The notes: generated from the sequence alone by a model not told the origin. Counted from the stretch's first letter, positions 42,617 to 51,372 are shown. The stretch is 64,000 nucleotides of DNA from Telmatospirillum siberiense (GCF_002845745.1 NZ_PIUM01000033.1:1-64000); one strand, 5' to 3'. Program-made: numbers and translations.

Positions 42617-44668
42617 CTATCGAACGGTCAGGACAAGAAGGATGACCAGCGCGGCGACGATGTAGAGGCAGTAGACACGGAAATCACCACCTTGAATCGC
42701 CTGCAGGCGCCGGCCCGAGGCAACGACCCCCTCGCCCACCGGATCGACCAGGGCGCGATCCCAGCAGGGCTCGCTCCGCCGGGCGAAGGAGATGAAGCGC
42801 TCGAAACCGAAGGTCACCTTGCTCCAAACGGCGGCAATGCTCTTGCGCACCTCGTAAAGCGGTCCGAAGAACATGCGAATCGGCTGGGCGAAGCCGCCCG
42901 CCGTCGCCGACATGTGGGCATCCGGCAGGTAGCCGGCCGCCCAGGGTGCCGCCGCCTGCCGGGCCGGCAGCCGCAGGCTCCCGGACAGTGCGGACTTGAG
43001 AAGCAGCGGCAGCACGGCCGCGCCGATCAGCATGACGGCGATCAGTGGAGTCGAAAGTACGGCCTGATGGGCGTCGGCCGGGATCAGCAGAACGCCGTCG
43101 GCGACCGTGATCGTCGCCGCCCCGAGCGTGGCGGCGGCGATGCCGCTGATGACCGGAGCGACGACCGGGGCGGCCAGCCCCAGCACGACGCAGGCGATGG
43201 CGAGGATGACCATGCCGATCACCATCGTCGCCGGAACCTCGCGCACGTCATCGGGATGCGCATGGCGGGACGGGCCGGAGAAAATCACGCCATAAGCCTT
43301 GACGAAGCACATGACGGCCAGCGCGCCGGTCAGGGCCAGCAGCATGGCGGCGATCGGCGTGGCCAGTTTGACCAGCCAGGAACCGGAGAAGGCGGCGGCG
43401 AACAGCGACTGGTAGGTGTACCATTCGGAGACGAAGCCGTTGAGCGGCGGGATCGCCGAAATGGCCAGGGCGCCGATCAGGAAGGAGAAGGCCGTCCAGG
43501 GCATGGTGCGGGCCAGGCCGCCCATCTTCTCCATATCCTTGGTATGGAGGCGATAGATGACCGAACCGGCGCCGAGAAACAGCAAGCCCTTGAAGATCGC
43601 ATGGTTGACCAGATGGTAGAGACCGGCCATCAGACCCAGCACGGCAAGAATCGGCTGACCGATGCCGATGCCGATCATGCCGACCCCGACGCCCAGCAGG
43701 ATGATCCCGATGTTCTCCACGCTGTGGTAGGCCAGCAGCTTCTTGATGTCGTGCTCGACCAGCGCATAGACCACGCCGAGGACCGAGGACACCGCGCCGA
43801 AGACCAGAACCAGCAGCCCCCACCAAAGGACGCCGCCGCTGGCTCCCAGAAGATCGATGCCGACCTTGACGATACCGAAGACGCCGATCTTGATCATCAC
43901 GCCCGACATCAGCGCCGAGGCGTGGGATGGTGCCGCCGGATGGGCTCGTGGCAGCCAGATGTGCAACGGAATCATGCCGGCCTTGGCGCCGAAGCCGAGG
44001 AAGCCCAGCAAGAACACCACCGAATTCAGCGGCGCCGGCACCGAGGCCGTGCGGAAGGCCGCGAAATCATAGCTACCCGCATAATTGGCCATGATGAAGA
44101 AGGCGGCCATGATCAGCACCGAACCGGCGTGCGCGACCAGGAAATAGAGAAAACCGGCGGAAACCGCCTCCTCATCCTGGTCGAAAATCACCAGGAAGTA
44201 GGAGGTGAGCGACATCATCTCGAAGAAGATGATGAACCAGAAGGCATTGTCGGCCGCGACCACCAGAACCATCGAGGCGATGAAGAGATTCATGAAGAAT
44301 CCCATCGCGCCGACACCCTTGCCCGCATATTCCCTGACATAAGCCAGCGAATAGATCCACGCCACCAGAGAGAGGAGCGATATCACGGCGATCAGGAGAG
44401 CGGCCAGGGGATCGAGCCTCAGCACGAAATGGGCGAAAGGATAGGGACCGGCGGCCTCGAAGACCAGCGCCGGGCCCGACAGCGCCGGCAAGCTGGCGCC
44501 AAGCCCGGCGACGGCGGCCGCGATACCTGCCAGGCCGGCCACGCGGATCGCCGCGCCGTCACAGGCGCGGAGCAGAAGGCTGGCCACGCCGCCGCAGACG
44601 GAAATCGCCAGGGACAGCAACAGCAGATGCAGAGGATCGTGCAGGGAAACGAGAGGGATCATGGTCAT
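42617..44668 (-). CDS. hyfB: Antiporter-like membrane subunit HyfB (HycC-like)
   Basis: A 683-aa NuoL-type subunit. Conserved FGAKAGMIPLHIWLP and LMSGVMIKIGVFGIV carry the key lysines and histidine; HSVENIGIILLG and HLVNHAIFKGLLFLG follow. The C-terminal extension (SATAGGFAQPIRMFFGPLYE and a last helix) matches HycC/HyfB. ATG 44668 has GAGGAG and overlaps the hyfA stop (ATGA); a longer in-frame start at 45103 would lie inside hyfA. Confidence 0.94.
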   Translation of the reverse strand: MTMIPLVSLHDPLHLLLLSLAISVCGGVASLLLRACDGAAIRVAGLAGIAAAVAGLGASLPALSGPALVFEAAGPYPFAHFVLRLDPLAALLIAVISLLSLVAWIYSLAYVREYAGKGVGAMGFFMNLFIASMVLVVAADNAFWFIIFFEMMSLTSYFLVIFDQDEEAVSAGFLYFLVAHAGSVLIMAAFFIMANYAGSYDFAAFRTASVPAPLNSVVFLLGFLGFGAKAGMIPLHIWLPRAHPAAPSHASALMSGVMIKIGVFGIVKVGIDLLGASGGVLWWGLLVLVFGAVSSVLGVVYALVEHDIKKLLAYHSVENIGIILLGVGVGMIGIGIGQPILAVLGLMAGLYHLVNHAIFKGLLFLGAGSVIYRLHTKDMEKMGGLARTMPWTAFSFLIGALAISAIPPLNGFVSEWYTYQSLFAAAFSGSWLVKLATPIAAMLLALTGALAVMCFVKAYGVIFSGPSRHAHPDDVREVPATMVIGMVILAIACVVLGLAAPVVAPVISGIAAATLGAATITVADGVLLIPADAHQAVLSTPLIAVMLIGAAVLPLLLKSALSGSLRLPARQAAAPWAAGYLPDAHMSATAGGFAQPIRMFFGPLYEVRKSIAAVWSKVTFGFERFISFARRSEPCWDRALVDPVGEGVVASGRRLQAIQGGDFRVYCLYIVAALVILLVLTVR

Positions 44669-45252
44669 TCCTGCTCCTCGGTGATAGTCAGGGGTATACC
44701 GGGCCGCTGCCAGACGACCTCGCCCTGGCGCTTGACCTGGTTGGCCCGCTGGAGAACTCCCTGATCGACGGCGAACAAGGCTTTGGTCGGACAGACGCTG
44801 ACGCAGGCCGGGCCTGCGGGGCTGAAGGCGCAGAGATCGCATTTGACGGCGACGCTGCGCACGCCGATCTCCCAGACCAGAAGCGGGCTCAACGCCGCCG
44901 AGTGATTCGGGGTGCCGGTCTTGATGCCGGCCACGCCGGCCGTGGTCGTCCCGCTCGGCGTGATCGCACCGAAGGGACAGGCCAGCGCGCACATCTTGCA
45001 GCCGATGCAGGTCTTCTCGTCGAGGACGATCGCCTGGTCGCCGTGGACGATGGCGTTGACCGGACAGACGCGCGCGCAGGGCGCGTCTTCGCAATGGCGG
45101 CAAAGAATGGGGGCGGTACTCTCCATCGTCCGCGTCACCGTCAGACGGGGATGGGACTGCAGGCCCTCGGCCTTATGCACCGCGGTACACGCGGCCATGC
45201 AGGTGTTGCACCCGATACAGTGTTGGGGCTCCGCGATGACGAAGCGGTTCAT
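44665..45252 (-). CDS. hyfA: Ferredoxin-type electron-transfer subunit HyfA
   Basis: A 195-aa protein with four 4Fe-4S motifs: CIGCNTCMAAC at the N-terminus, CRHCEDAPCARVCPV, CIGCKMCALACPFGA, and CDLCAFSPAGPACVSVCPT. It accepts electrons from formate dehydrogenase for the hydrogenase module. ATG 45252 has GGAGG upstream; an ATG six codons earlier is within that Shine-Dalgarno region. First gene of the long minus-strand run, preceded by an AT-rich divergent promoter region. Confidence 0.92.
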   Translation of the reverse strand: MNRFVIAEPQHCIGCNTCMAACTAVHKAEGLQSHPRLTVTRTMESTAPILCRHCEDAPCARVCPVNAIVHGDQAIVLDEKTCIGCKMCALACPFGAITPSGTTTAGVAGIKTGTPNHSAALSPLLVWEIGVRSVAVKCDLCAFSPAGPACVSVCPTKALFAVDQGVLQRANQVKRQGEVVWQRPGIPLTITEEQE

Positions 45253-45680
45253 TTCCGTACCTCCGAGCATGCATATTGCCGCATAGTCAGCTCAAAAAAA
45301 TCCGATAAACAACACTTATTGGACAATAAAAAATAAGTATTACTAGATTTATTGCCCTTACTTTTTCCTGAAAAACTGCGGAATTTCGTCATTTTAGAAT
45401 ACATAAAGATGCAGTTTTTCGTTGTTCAGCGTACGCATCGGTTCATTGTTAACGAGACAAAACGATATACGAATTGACACAAATGAGTAAAGGTGATTTT
45501 TTTATGATCTCACTTGCTAAATGTTAGATTTGTTTCCGATTTACTGACGATATGACGACATCAGAATTCCTTATTAAACCGATATGTAAATAATATTGAG
45601 CGATAAGATTCACTTATCGTCACGATTATTTGTGATATCGGGTGGATGACTGGCGCCAATCTGGAGAAGGAAGGCTAGGA
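45253..45680. promoter_or_regulatory. AT-rich divergent control region of the formate hydrogenlyase genes
   Basis: 428 bp between hyfA and the ferredoxin-fdhF unit, strikingly AT-rich in a GC-rich genome. Inverted repeats: ACTTATT/AATAAGT (about 45314-45338) and CGATAAG/CTTATCG around ATTCA (45601-45619). TTGACA at 45474 has no well-spaced -10. I looked on both strands for a sigma-54 type TGGCAC-N5-TTGC element and saw none. No gene is seen in it. Confidence 0.6.
45601..45619. promoter_or_regulatory. Candidate operator palindrome before the fdhF unit
   Basis: CGATAAG and CTTATCG are perfect 7-bp arms around ATTCA, 62 bp before the ferredoxin start codon. The size fits a homodimeric regulator. 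The LysR gene at 49467 is a candidate partner, but this is only proximity. Confidence 0.4.
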
Positions 45681-46229
45681 ATGAACCGCTTTGTCGCTGC
45701 AACACCGAGTAAGTGCATCGGCTGTCGGACGTGCGAGGTCGCCTGCGTGCTGGCTCATGCCGGCGACGCGAGCGTCGAGAGGCTTTCCGGCCTCACCTTC
45801 ATGCCGCGCCTCACCGTGGTCAAAACCAGGACCGTCAGCACGACGGTAACCTGCCATCACTGTGAGGACGCCCCTTGCGTGAACGCCTGTCCGAGCGCCG
45901 CCATCTCCTATCGCGACAACAGTGTGCAGGTCGATCAGGAACGCTGCCTCGGCTGCAAAACCTGTATGATCGCCTGCCCCTTTGGCGCGATGAACGTCAT
46001 CACGGTCCCAGCGACCCGCCAATTCGCCGGCGTCACGCTCGCGGCCGGAGTGAAGGCGCAAGCGCACAAATGCGATCTGTGCATCGGCCGCGACGGCGGA
46101 CCGGCCTGCGTTTCCGTCTGTCCGACCAAGGCCCTGCAGGCCGTGGGCCGGGCCGAAATGGATCAAACGCTCCGCCTGCGCCAGGAACGCGCGGTCGATA
46201 GCTTGGTGGGCAACGCCTTGGCCGTTTGA
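45681..46229 (+). CDS. hydN: 4Fe-4S electron carrier (HydN/HycB type)
   Basis: A 182-aa protein with four 4Fe-4S motifs (CIGCRTCEVAC, CHHCEDAPCVNACPS, CLGCKTCMIACPFGA, CDLCIGRDGGPACVSVCPT). It resembles HyfA in this window but is closer to HydN/HycB. AGGAAGG precedes ATG 45681. It sits 34 bp before fdhF and is probably its dedicated electron acceptor, linking formate oxidation to HyfA/HyfH. Confidence 0.9.
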   Translation: MNRFVAATPSKCIGCRTCEVACVLAHAGDASVERLSGLTFMPRLTVVKTRTVSTTVTCHHCEDAPCVNACPSAAISYRDNSVQVDQERCLGCKTCMIACPFGAMNVITVPATRQFAGVTLAAGVKAQAHKCDLCIGRDGGPACVSVCPTKALQAVGRAEMDQTLRLRQERAVDSLVGNALAV

Positions 46230-46263
46230 CCACCCCTTCGTTTTTGAGATTGCGAGGTAAACC

Positions 46264-48423
46264 ATGGAAAAGCATATGACCGTGTGCCCCTATTGCGGGT
46301 CTGGCTGTAAGCTGAATTTACTTGTCGAAAACAATAAGGTGGTCGGCGCCGAACCCTTGAACGGGGTGACCAACGAGGGCGAGCTCTGTCTCAAGGGCTA
46401 TTACGGCTGGGATTTCATCAATGACACCAAGATCCTGACGCCCCGCCTCAAGCATCCGATGATCCGCCGCAGCCGGGACGCCGAGTTCGAAGTGGTCTCC
46501 TGGGACGAGGCCATCAAATTCACCGCCTCCCGACTCGCCGCGGTGAAGGCCAAGTATGGTCCGGATTCCATCATGCTTACCGGTTCGTCACGCGGCACCG
46601 GCAACGAGTCCAACTTTGTGATGCAGAAATTCGCCCGCGCCGTCGTCGGCACCAACAATGTCGACTGCTGCGCCCGCGTCTGCCACGGCCCGTCGGTCTC
46701 CGGCCTGATGGTGACGCTGGGCAACGGCGCCATGAGCAACTCGATCTGCGAGATCGAGGACAGCAAATGCATCCTGGTATTCGGCTACAACGCCGCCGAC
46801 AGCCATCCGATCGTCGCCCGCCGGATCATCAAGGCCAAGGAGAAAGGCGCGCAGATCATCGTCTGTGATCCGCGCCGCATCGAGACGGCCCGCATCGCCG
46901 ACATGTGGCTGCAGATGAAGAACGGCTCGAACATGGCCCTGGTCAACGCCTTCGCCAACGTTCTGATCACGGAAGGCCTCTACAACAATGATTACGTGGC
47001 GAATTTCTCGGAAGGGTTCGAGGAATACAAGGCCACCGTCGCCAAATACACGCCGGAATACGTCGAATCCATCACCGGCCTGTCCGCCAAGGAAATCCGC
47101 GAAGCCATGCGCATGTATGCCGCGGCGCCGTCGGCAACCATTCTTTGGGGCATGGGCGTGACCCAATGGGGTCAGGCCGTCGATGTGGTGAAGGGATTGT
47201 CCAGCCTGGCGGTACTGACCGGCAATCTGGGCCGGCCGAACGTCGGTGTCGGCCCCGTGCGCGGCCAGAACAACGTTCAGGGCGCCTGCGACATGGGTGC
47301 CCTGCCCAACGTCTTCCCCGGCTATCAAAGCGTCACCAGTCCGGAGGCCCGCGCCAAGTTCGCCAAGGCCTGGGGCGTCGAGAGCCTGCCGGACAAGATC
47401 GGCCTCAGCATCACCGACGTGCCGCACATGGCCGAAGAGGGCAAGCTCAAGGCGTTCTATTGTTTCGGCGAGGATCCGGCGCAGACCGAACCCGATCTGA
47501 ATCTGGTCCGCAAGGCCTTCGAAAAGCTGGACTTCATGATCGTGCAGGACATTTTCATGACGAAAACGGCGATGTTCGCCGACGTCGTCCTGCCCGCCAC
47601 CTCCTGGGGCGAACATGATGGCGTCTTCTCCAGCGCCGACCGCGGCTTCCAACGGTTCACCAAGGCCGTCGATGCCAAGGGCGACGTCAAGCATGACTGG
47701 GAAATCCTCGGTCTGCTGGCGACGGAGATGGGCTATCCGATGAAATACAAGGACACCAAGGAGATCTGGGACGAGTTGCGCGAGCTTTGCCCGCTCTATT
47801 ACGGCGCGACCTATGAGAAGCTGGATGGCCTGGGCTATATTCAATGGCCCTGCACCACGCTCGACGCCCCCGGCACTCCCTATCTTTACGAAGGCAACGT
47901 CTTCCAGCGCGAAGGCGGCAAGGCGCTGCTGTTCGCCTCGGAGTGGCGTCCGCCGCTCGAGAAGGTCGATGCCGAATATCCTCTGGGCCTCTGCACCGTC
48001 CGCGAGGTCGGCCATTATTCCTGCCGATCGATGACCGGCAATTGCGTGGCCCTGCAGACCCTGGCCGACGAACCCGGCTATGTGACGATCAATCCGCAAA
48101 ACGCCAAGGAACTGGGCATCCGGGATCAGCAACTGGTCTGGGTCGCCTCCCGCCGCGGCAAAGTCATCGCACGGGCCAGCATCACCGAGCGCACCAATGT
48201 CGGCGCGGTCTACATGACCTATCAATGGTGGATCGGCGCCTGCAACGAACTGACGGTACACCACGTCGACCCGATCTCGAAAACGCCGGAGTACAAATTC
48301 AGCGCCGTGCGTCTGGAGGCGATCGCCGACCAGACCTGGGCGGAAAACTACGTCCAGCAGGAATATGCCAAGCTCAAGGGGTCCCTGAGCAAGGAAGGCA
48401 GCAGGGTTCCCGCTTACGCCTGA
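46264..48423 (+). CDS. fdhF: Formate dehydrogenase H, cysteine type (FdhF)
   Basis: A 719-aa molybdopterin enzyme closely matching E. coli FdhF. The 4Fe-4S ligands C8, C11, C15 and C42, and catalytic K44, align in number. The Mo ligand, Sec140 in E. coli, is Cys140 here (CCARVCHGPSV, codon TGC at 46681), followed by His141. TGSSRGTGNE, GMGVTQWGQ, GNLGRPNVGVGPVRGQNNVQG and the C-terminal CDP-type domain with YMTYQWWIGACNEL are intact. It oxidises formate to CO2 and feeds the ferredoxin next door. Needs FdhD, MoaA and MoeA, all encoded in the window. No SECIS element is needed. Confidence 0.96.
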   Translation: MEKHMTVCPYCGSGCKLNLLVENNKVVGAEPLNGVTNEGELCLKGYYGWDFINDTKILTPRLKHPMIRRSRDAEFEVVSWDEAIKFTASRLAAVKAKYGPDSIMLTGSSRGTGNESNFVMQKFARAVVGTNNVDCCARVCHGPSVSGLMVTLGNGAMSNSICEIEDSKCILVFGYNAADSHPIVARRIIKAKEKGAQIIVCDPRRIETARIADMWLQMKNGSNMALVNAFANVLITEGLYNNDYVANFSEGFEEYKATVAKYTPEYVESITGLSAKEIREAMRMYAAAPSATILWGMGVTQWGQAVDVVKGLSSLAVLTGNLGRPNVGVGPVRGQNNVQGACDMGALPNVFPGYQSVTSPEARAKFAKAWGVESLPDKIGLSITDVPHMAEEGKLKAFYCFGEDPAQTEPDLNLVRKAFEKLDFMIVQDIFMTKTAMFADVVLPATSWGEHDGVFSSADRGFQRFTKAVDAKGDVKHDWEILGLLATEMGYPMKYKDTKEIWDELRELCPLYYGATYEKLDGLGYIQWPCTTLDAPGTPYLYEGNVFQREGGKALLFASEWRPPLEKVDAEYPLGLCTVREVGHYSCRSMTGNCVALQTLADEPGYVTINPQNAKELGIRDQQLVWVASRRGKVIARASITERTNVGAVYMTYQWWIGACNELTVHHVDPISKTPEYKFSAVRLEAIADQTWAENYVQQEYAKLKGSLSKEGSRVPAYA

Positions 48424-48586
48424 GCGGGATAGGACGGACGGACCGGAATCACCGCCCCTGGTGGTTCCGGTTCACCGGTCGCCGGCCGACGAACGAATGC
48501 TCCGTTTTTGAAGTTCCTGAAATCGCTGGCGACGAGGATGCCGGAACTTTAAAATCGCCTCACGCGTCGAGGGAGAGTCCGCATCC

Positions 48587-48928
48587 ATGCACGAACTAAC
48601 CATCTGCGAGGCCCTGCTCGAGCGTATCGCCAGTGAACGCGATACCCGGCATTTCGCCCGCGTCCAGAGAATCCGCCTGGAAATCGGCCGCCTCAGTTGC
48701 CTGGATCCCGACACGCTACGCTACGCCTTCGGCATCATCAGCCGGGAGACGTTTCTGGAACATGCCGTCCTTGATATCGACCAGCCTCCCGGACGGGCGG
48801 TTTGCCTCGATTGTGGCGCCGAGGTCGAAATCACCTCCCGGCAGGACGACTGTCCCGCCTGCAAGGGCGGACGGCTGAAGACGGTGGGCGGCGACGGGAT
48901 GCGTTTCGTCGAAATGGAAGTCGTTTGA
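48587..48928 (+). CDS. hypA: Hydrogenase nickel-insertion protein HypA
   Basis: A 113-aa HypA. The nickel-binding N-terminus MHEL (His2) is present, and the zinc site is formed by CLDC (C73, C76) and CPAC (C89, C92). With HypB it delivers nickel to the hydrogenase large subunit. It follows fdhF by 163 bp with no clear terminator between; no hypB, hypD, hypE or hypF is in the window, so they must be elsewhere. Confidence 0.93.
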   Translation: MHELTICEALLERIASERDTRHFARVQRIRLEIGRLSCLDPDTLRYAFGIISRETFLEHAVLDIDQPPGRAVCLDCGAEVEITSRQDDCPACKGGRLKTVGGDGMRFVEMEVV

Positions 48929-49006
48929 CCGGACGCCGCGCCTCAGGGGGGTCAAGGCCAAGCTCCCCCAGTTGATCACCCGATCCATTTCTCAAGGACG
49001 CCTCGC

Positions 49007-49312
49007 ATGTGCATCGCCCTTCCCGTCAAGATCGTCGCCATCCTCGATGCCGGGAAATCCCTCGTCCTGGTCGAGGGGGCCGGCGGACAGGACGAGGTTT
49101 CGGCGGCCCTCGTCGCCGACGAAACGGCCGCCGGGGCCGATCTGCTCGGCCGTTGGGCGGTGGTCCATTCCGGATTCGTTCTTTCGCTGATGGACGAGCG
49201 GGAAGCCCGCTCCCGGCTTGCCGTCTTCGCGGCGATGGAGGGCCGGCCCGTCGCCAGCGACGATCTCCGACCGGATTTCGACGATGGCGCCGACGGTCCG
49301 ACGTTCCCCTGA
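49007..49312 (+). CDS. hypC: Hydrogenase maturation chaperone HypC/HybG
   Basis: A 101-aa HypC: the essential N-terminal MCIALPVKIV with Cys2, and VVHSGFVLSLMDE with the conserved HxGF. It carries the Fe(CN)2CO group with HypD and chaperones the large subunit. The C-terminal 20 residues are a little longer than in short HypC proteins. 78 bp downstream of hypA. Confidence 0.92.
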   Translation: MCIALPVKIVAILDAGKSLVLVEGAGGQDEVSAALVADETAAGADLLGRWAVVHSGFVLSLMDEREARSRLAVFAAMEGRPVASDDLRPDFDDGADGPTFP

Positions 49313-49466
49313 TGTTTCCCCATGCAGCATTTTGCCGCGTTGGACGGCAATGTTACACTTTCCCCGGGGGCACATTCGGATACGCTTCGGATGCGGCGAC
49401 CAGAACGGGCGACGCTCGGATTTGTGACGTGCGCCTGAGCAAGCCCGACCCGAATGGACCTTTAGC

Positions 49467-50366
49467 ATGCAAGACAAGCTCGAATTCCTGATCGCCCTGG
49501 CCCGAGAAAAGCACTTCGGGCGGGCCGCCCAAATCTGTGGCGTGTCGCAACCCAATCTTTCGCTGGCGATCAAGCAGCTTGAGGCGCATTTCGGGGTTCC
49601 CCTGGTCGACCGCGGATCGCGCTTCGTCGGCTTCACCGCCGAAGGCCAGCGCGTGCTGGAATGGGCGCGACGCATCGTCGGTGATACGCGGGCCATGCAT
49701 GCCGACATCGAGACGATGAAGCAGGGCCTGACCGGACATTTGCGGCTGGCCGTCGTGCCGACCGCCCTGCCGATCGTCTCGAAGATCACCGCCGCCTTCT
49801 GGAGGCAGCATGCCGGGGTCAAACTGACGATTTCCTCGCATACCTCGACCGAGGTGTTGTCACGCCTCGACAACCTCGAAGCCGAGGCGGGAATTACCTA
49901 TCTCGACAACGAGCCGGTGGGACGAGTCGTCGAGATCCCCCTCTACCGCGAGCGCTACCATCTGGTCACCGGACCCAACGGGCCGTTCAGCGAGCGCCAG
50001 AGCGTAACCTGGGAAGAAGTCGCCACCCTGCCGCTTTGCCTGCTCAGCCCCGACACGCAAAACCGGCGGATCATCGATCACATCTTCAAGGAAGTCGGCG
50101 TCCACGTCGACCCGATCCTGGAATCCAATTCGCTGATCGCACTCGCCACCCATCTGAAGACGGGACTGTGGTCGACGGTAATGCCCCGCATCGTGGCGGA
50201 ACCCCTGGACTTTCCAGGCCATCTGCGGACGATTCCCATCGTCGCGCCGGAAATGAGCACCCTGATCGGCATGGTGGTGTCGATCCGGGATCCGCAACCC
50301 CCGCTCACCGCCGCCCTGATCAACGAGGCCCGGTTGCTGGCCACCCAGTTGTCGGAACTGGCCTAG
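49467..50366 (+). CDS. LysR-family regulator beside the fdhF/hyp genes
   Basis: A 299-aa LysR regulator: winged helix at 1-60 (EKHFGRAAQICGVSQPNLSLAIKQLE) and an effector domain. It has the same strand as fdhF-hypA-hypC, 154 bp downstream of hypC. LysR proteins of this type are often found with formate-dehydrogenase genes. No FhlA-type sigma-54 activator is in the window, so this is the best local candidate for control of the formate hydrogenlyase genes. Ligand unknown. Confidence 0.85.
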   Translation: MQDKLEFLIALAREKHFGRAAQICGVSQPNLSLAIKQLEAHFGVPLVDRGSRFVGFTAEGQRVLEWARRIVGDTRAMHADIETMKQGLTGHLRLAVVPTALPIVSKITAAFWRQHAGVKLTISSHTSTEVLSRLDNLEAEAGITYLDNEPVGRVVEIPLYRERYHLVTGPNGPFSERQSVTWEEVATLPLCLLSPDTQNRRIIDHIFKEVGVHVDPILESNSLIALATHLKTGLWSTVMPRIVAEPLDFPGHLRTIPIVAPEMSTLIGMVVSIRDPQPPLTAALINEARLLATQLSELA

Positions 50367-50440
50367 GGCCTGAGGACAATTGGCGATTGGCCGGATGTGG
50401 TTCGTCCTCTTGATCGTTCCTGTGCGCTCCGGCTTTTGAT

Positions 50441-50593
50441 GAACCACCAAGACACCAAGTCACCAAGGTGGCGGAGTGTGCCACAGGCATTTTCCCGTCC
50501 TGTCATCGGCTGTCGGCCGAATGCCTGCGGCGCAGATTGGCCGCCACCGACTGATCCGAAAGACGCCTTGGTGACTTGGTGTCTTGGTGGTTC
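50441..50593. repeat. 153-bp element with perfect 28-bp terminal inverted repeats
   Basis: The ends are GAACCACCAAGACACCAAG... at 50441-50468 and its exact complement at 50566-50593. Inside, GCCTGCGGCGC-like and GGCATTTTCCC-like parts match the tandem units at 60888-61619. No frame of note; this looks like a foldback MITE. It fills part of the 462-bp gene-free gap 50367-50828. Confidence 0.8.
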
Positions 50594-50676
50594 AAAATAT
50601 CCGGGGGTTCCTTTCAAGCCATTGGGGAACCAGAGGAAACGAGAGTAGCCTTAAGCCCCCCATGATGAATGTCCAC

Positions 50677-50829
50677 AGAGCCTAAGGGCTTGGGGCGAAA
50701 TGATCGCTCCAAGCCCTGAAGCCCGAGCGGCGCATGAGCCGGCCGAAGCCGGAGGCGCAGGCATCATATAAACCCTTAGGCTCTGGAGCGATTGTTTCGG
50801 CCCAGAGCCTAAGGCTTCCGCTCGGGCTT
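50677..50829. repeat. Nested inverted repeats before the ferredoxin stop codon
   Basis: AGAGCCTAAGGG near 50678 pairs with CCCTTAGGCTCT near 50772. AAGCCCGAGCGG (50719-50730) pairs with CCGCTCGGGCTT (50818-50829), which overlaps the stop codon of the ferredoxin gene. GGGCTTGGGGCG-type words also occur near 29635. It may act as a terminator region for the minus-strand ferredoxin gene. Confidence 0.5.
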
Positions 50830-51350
50830 TAAACCAACACCGTCGTCACCGACGAAATCCGGCGCTTGCGCAGGCTGGCATCCATCATCGCCTGATCGAT
50901 GACATCGAGGGCCTTGGTCGGGCAGACGGAAACACAGGCGGGGCCCTCTTCGCGACCGTCACAAAGATCGCATTTCCGGGCTTCCGTTTTGATCCGCCGG
51001 CCGGAGGACGACTCTTGCGCCGCCACCGTGACGACCGACATCGCCCCGAATGGGCAGGCCAACATGCAGGTTTTACAACCGATGCACCGGTCCTGGATCA
51101 CCTGGACCGAGCTGTTGCGATAGACGATGGCGCCGTTGGGGCACACCCTGGCACAGGGGGCGTCTTCGCAGTGGTGGCAAAGGATCGGGGCACTGACGCG
51201 GTCCGACTTCACCACCCTCAGGCGCGGCATGAAATCCTGCGCCCAGGGCGTTTCCCCGGAAGCGCCGCCGGCATGGGCCACGACGCAGGCTATCTCGCAG
51301 GTGTGGCATCCTATGCACTTCATGGGATCGGCGAATACGAACCGGTTCAT
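50829..51350 (-). CDS. Third 4Fe-4S electron carrier (HydN type)
   Basis: A 173-aa paralogue of the carriers at 44665 and 45681, with the same four motifs: CIGCHTCEIAC, CHHCEDAPCARVCPN, CIGCKTCMLACPFGA, CDLCDGREEGPACVSVCPT. ATG 51350 is preceded by AGGAGG. It stands alone on the minus strand. It could serve FdhF as an alternative acceptor, or help FdhF maturation as HydN does in E. coli. Confidence 0.88.
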   Translation of the reverse strand: MNRFVFADPMKCIGCHTCEIACVVAHAGGASGETPWAQDFMPRLRVVKSDRVSAPILCHHCEDAPCARVCPNGAIVYRNSSVQVIQDRCIGCKTCMLACPFGAMSVVTVAAQESSSGRRIKTEARKCDLCDGREEGPACVSVCPTKALDVIDQAMMDASLRKRRISSVTTVLV

Positions 51351-51372
51351 CAGTCCTCCTCTACTTTTAGTA

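Noticed and set aside
42506-44764. 752-codon plus-strand frame
   Set aside because: Antisense to hyfB; composition typical of a GC-driven shadow frame.
45474-45508. TTGACA and TATGAT as a sigma-70 promoter of the fdhF unit
   Set aside because: The spacer is 23 nt, too long for a normal promoter; kept only as a note.
46681-46683. Selenocysteine codon in fdhF
   Set aside because: The codon is TGC, not TGA, and the frame is uninterrupted.
46588-48264. 558-codon minus-strand frame opposite fdhF
   Set aside because: FdhF matches its family residue for residue; the opposite frame has no motif.
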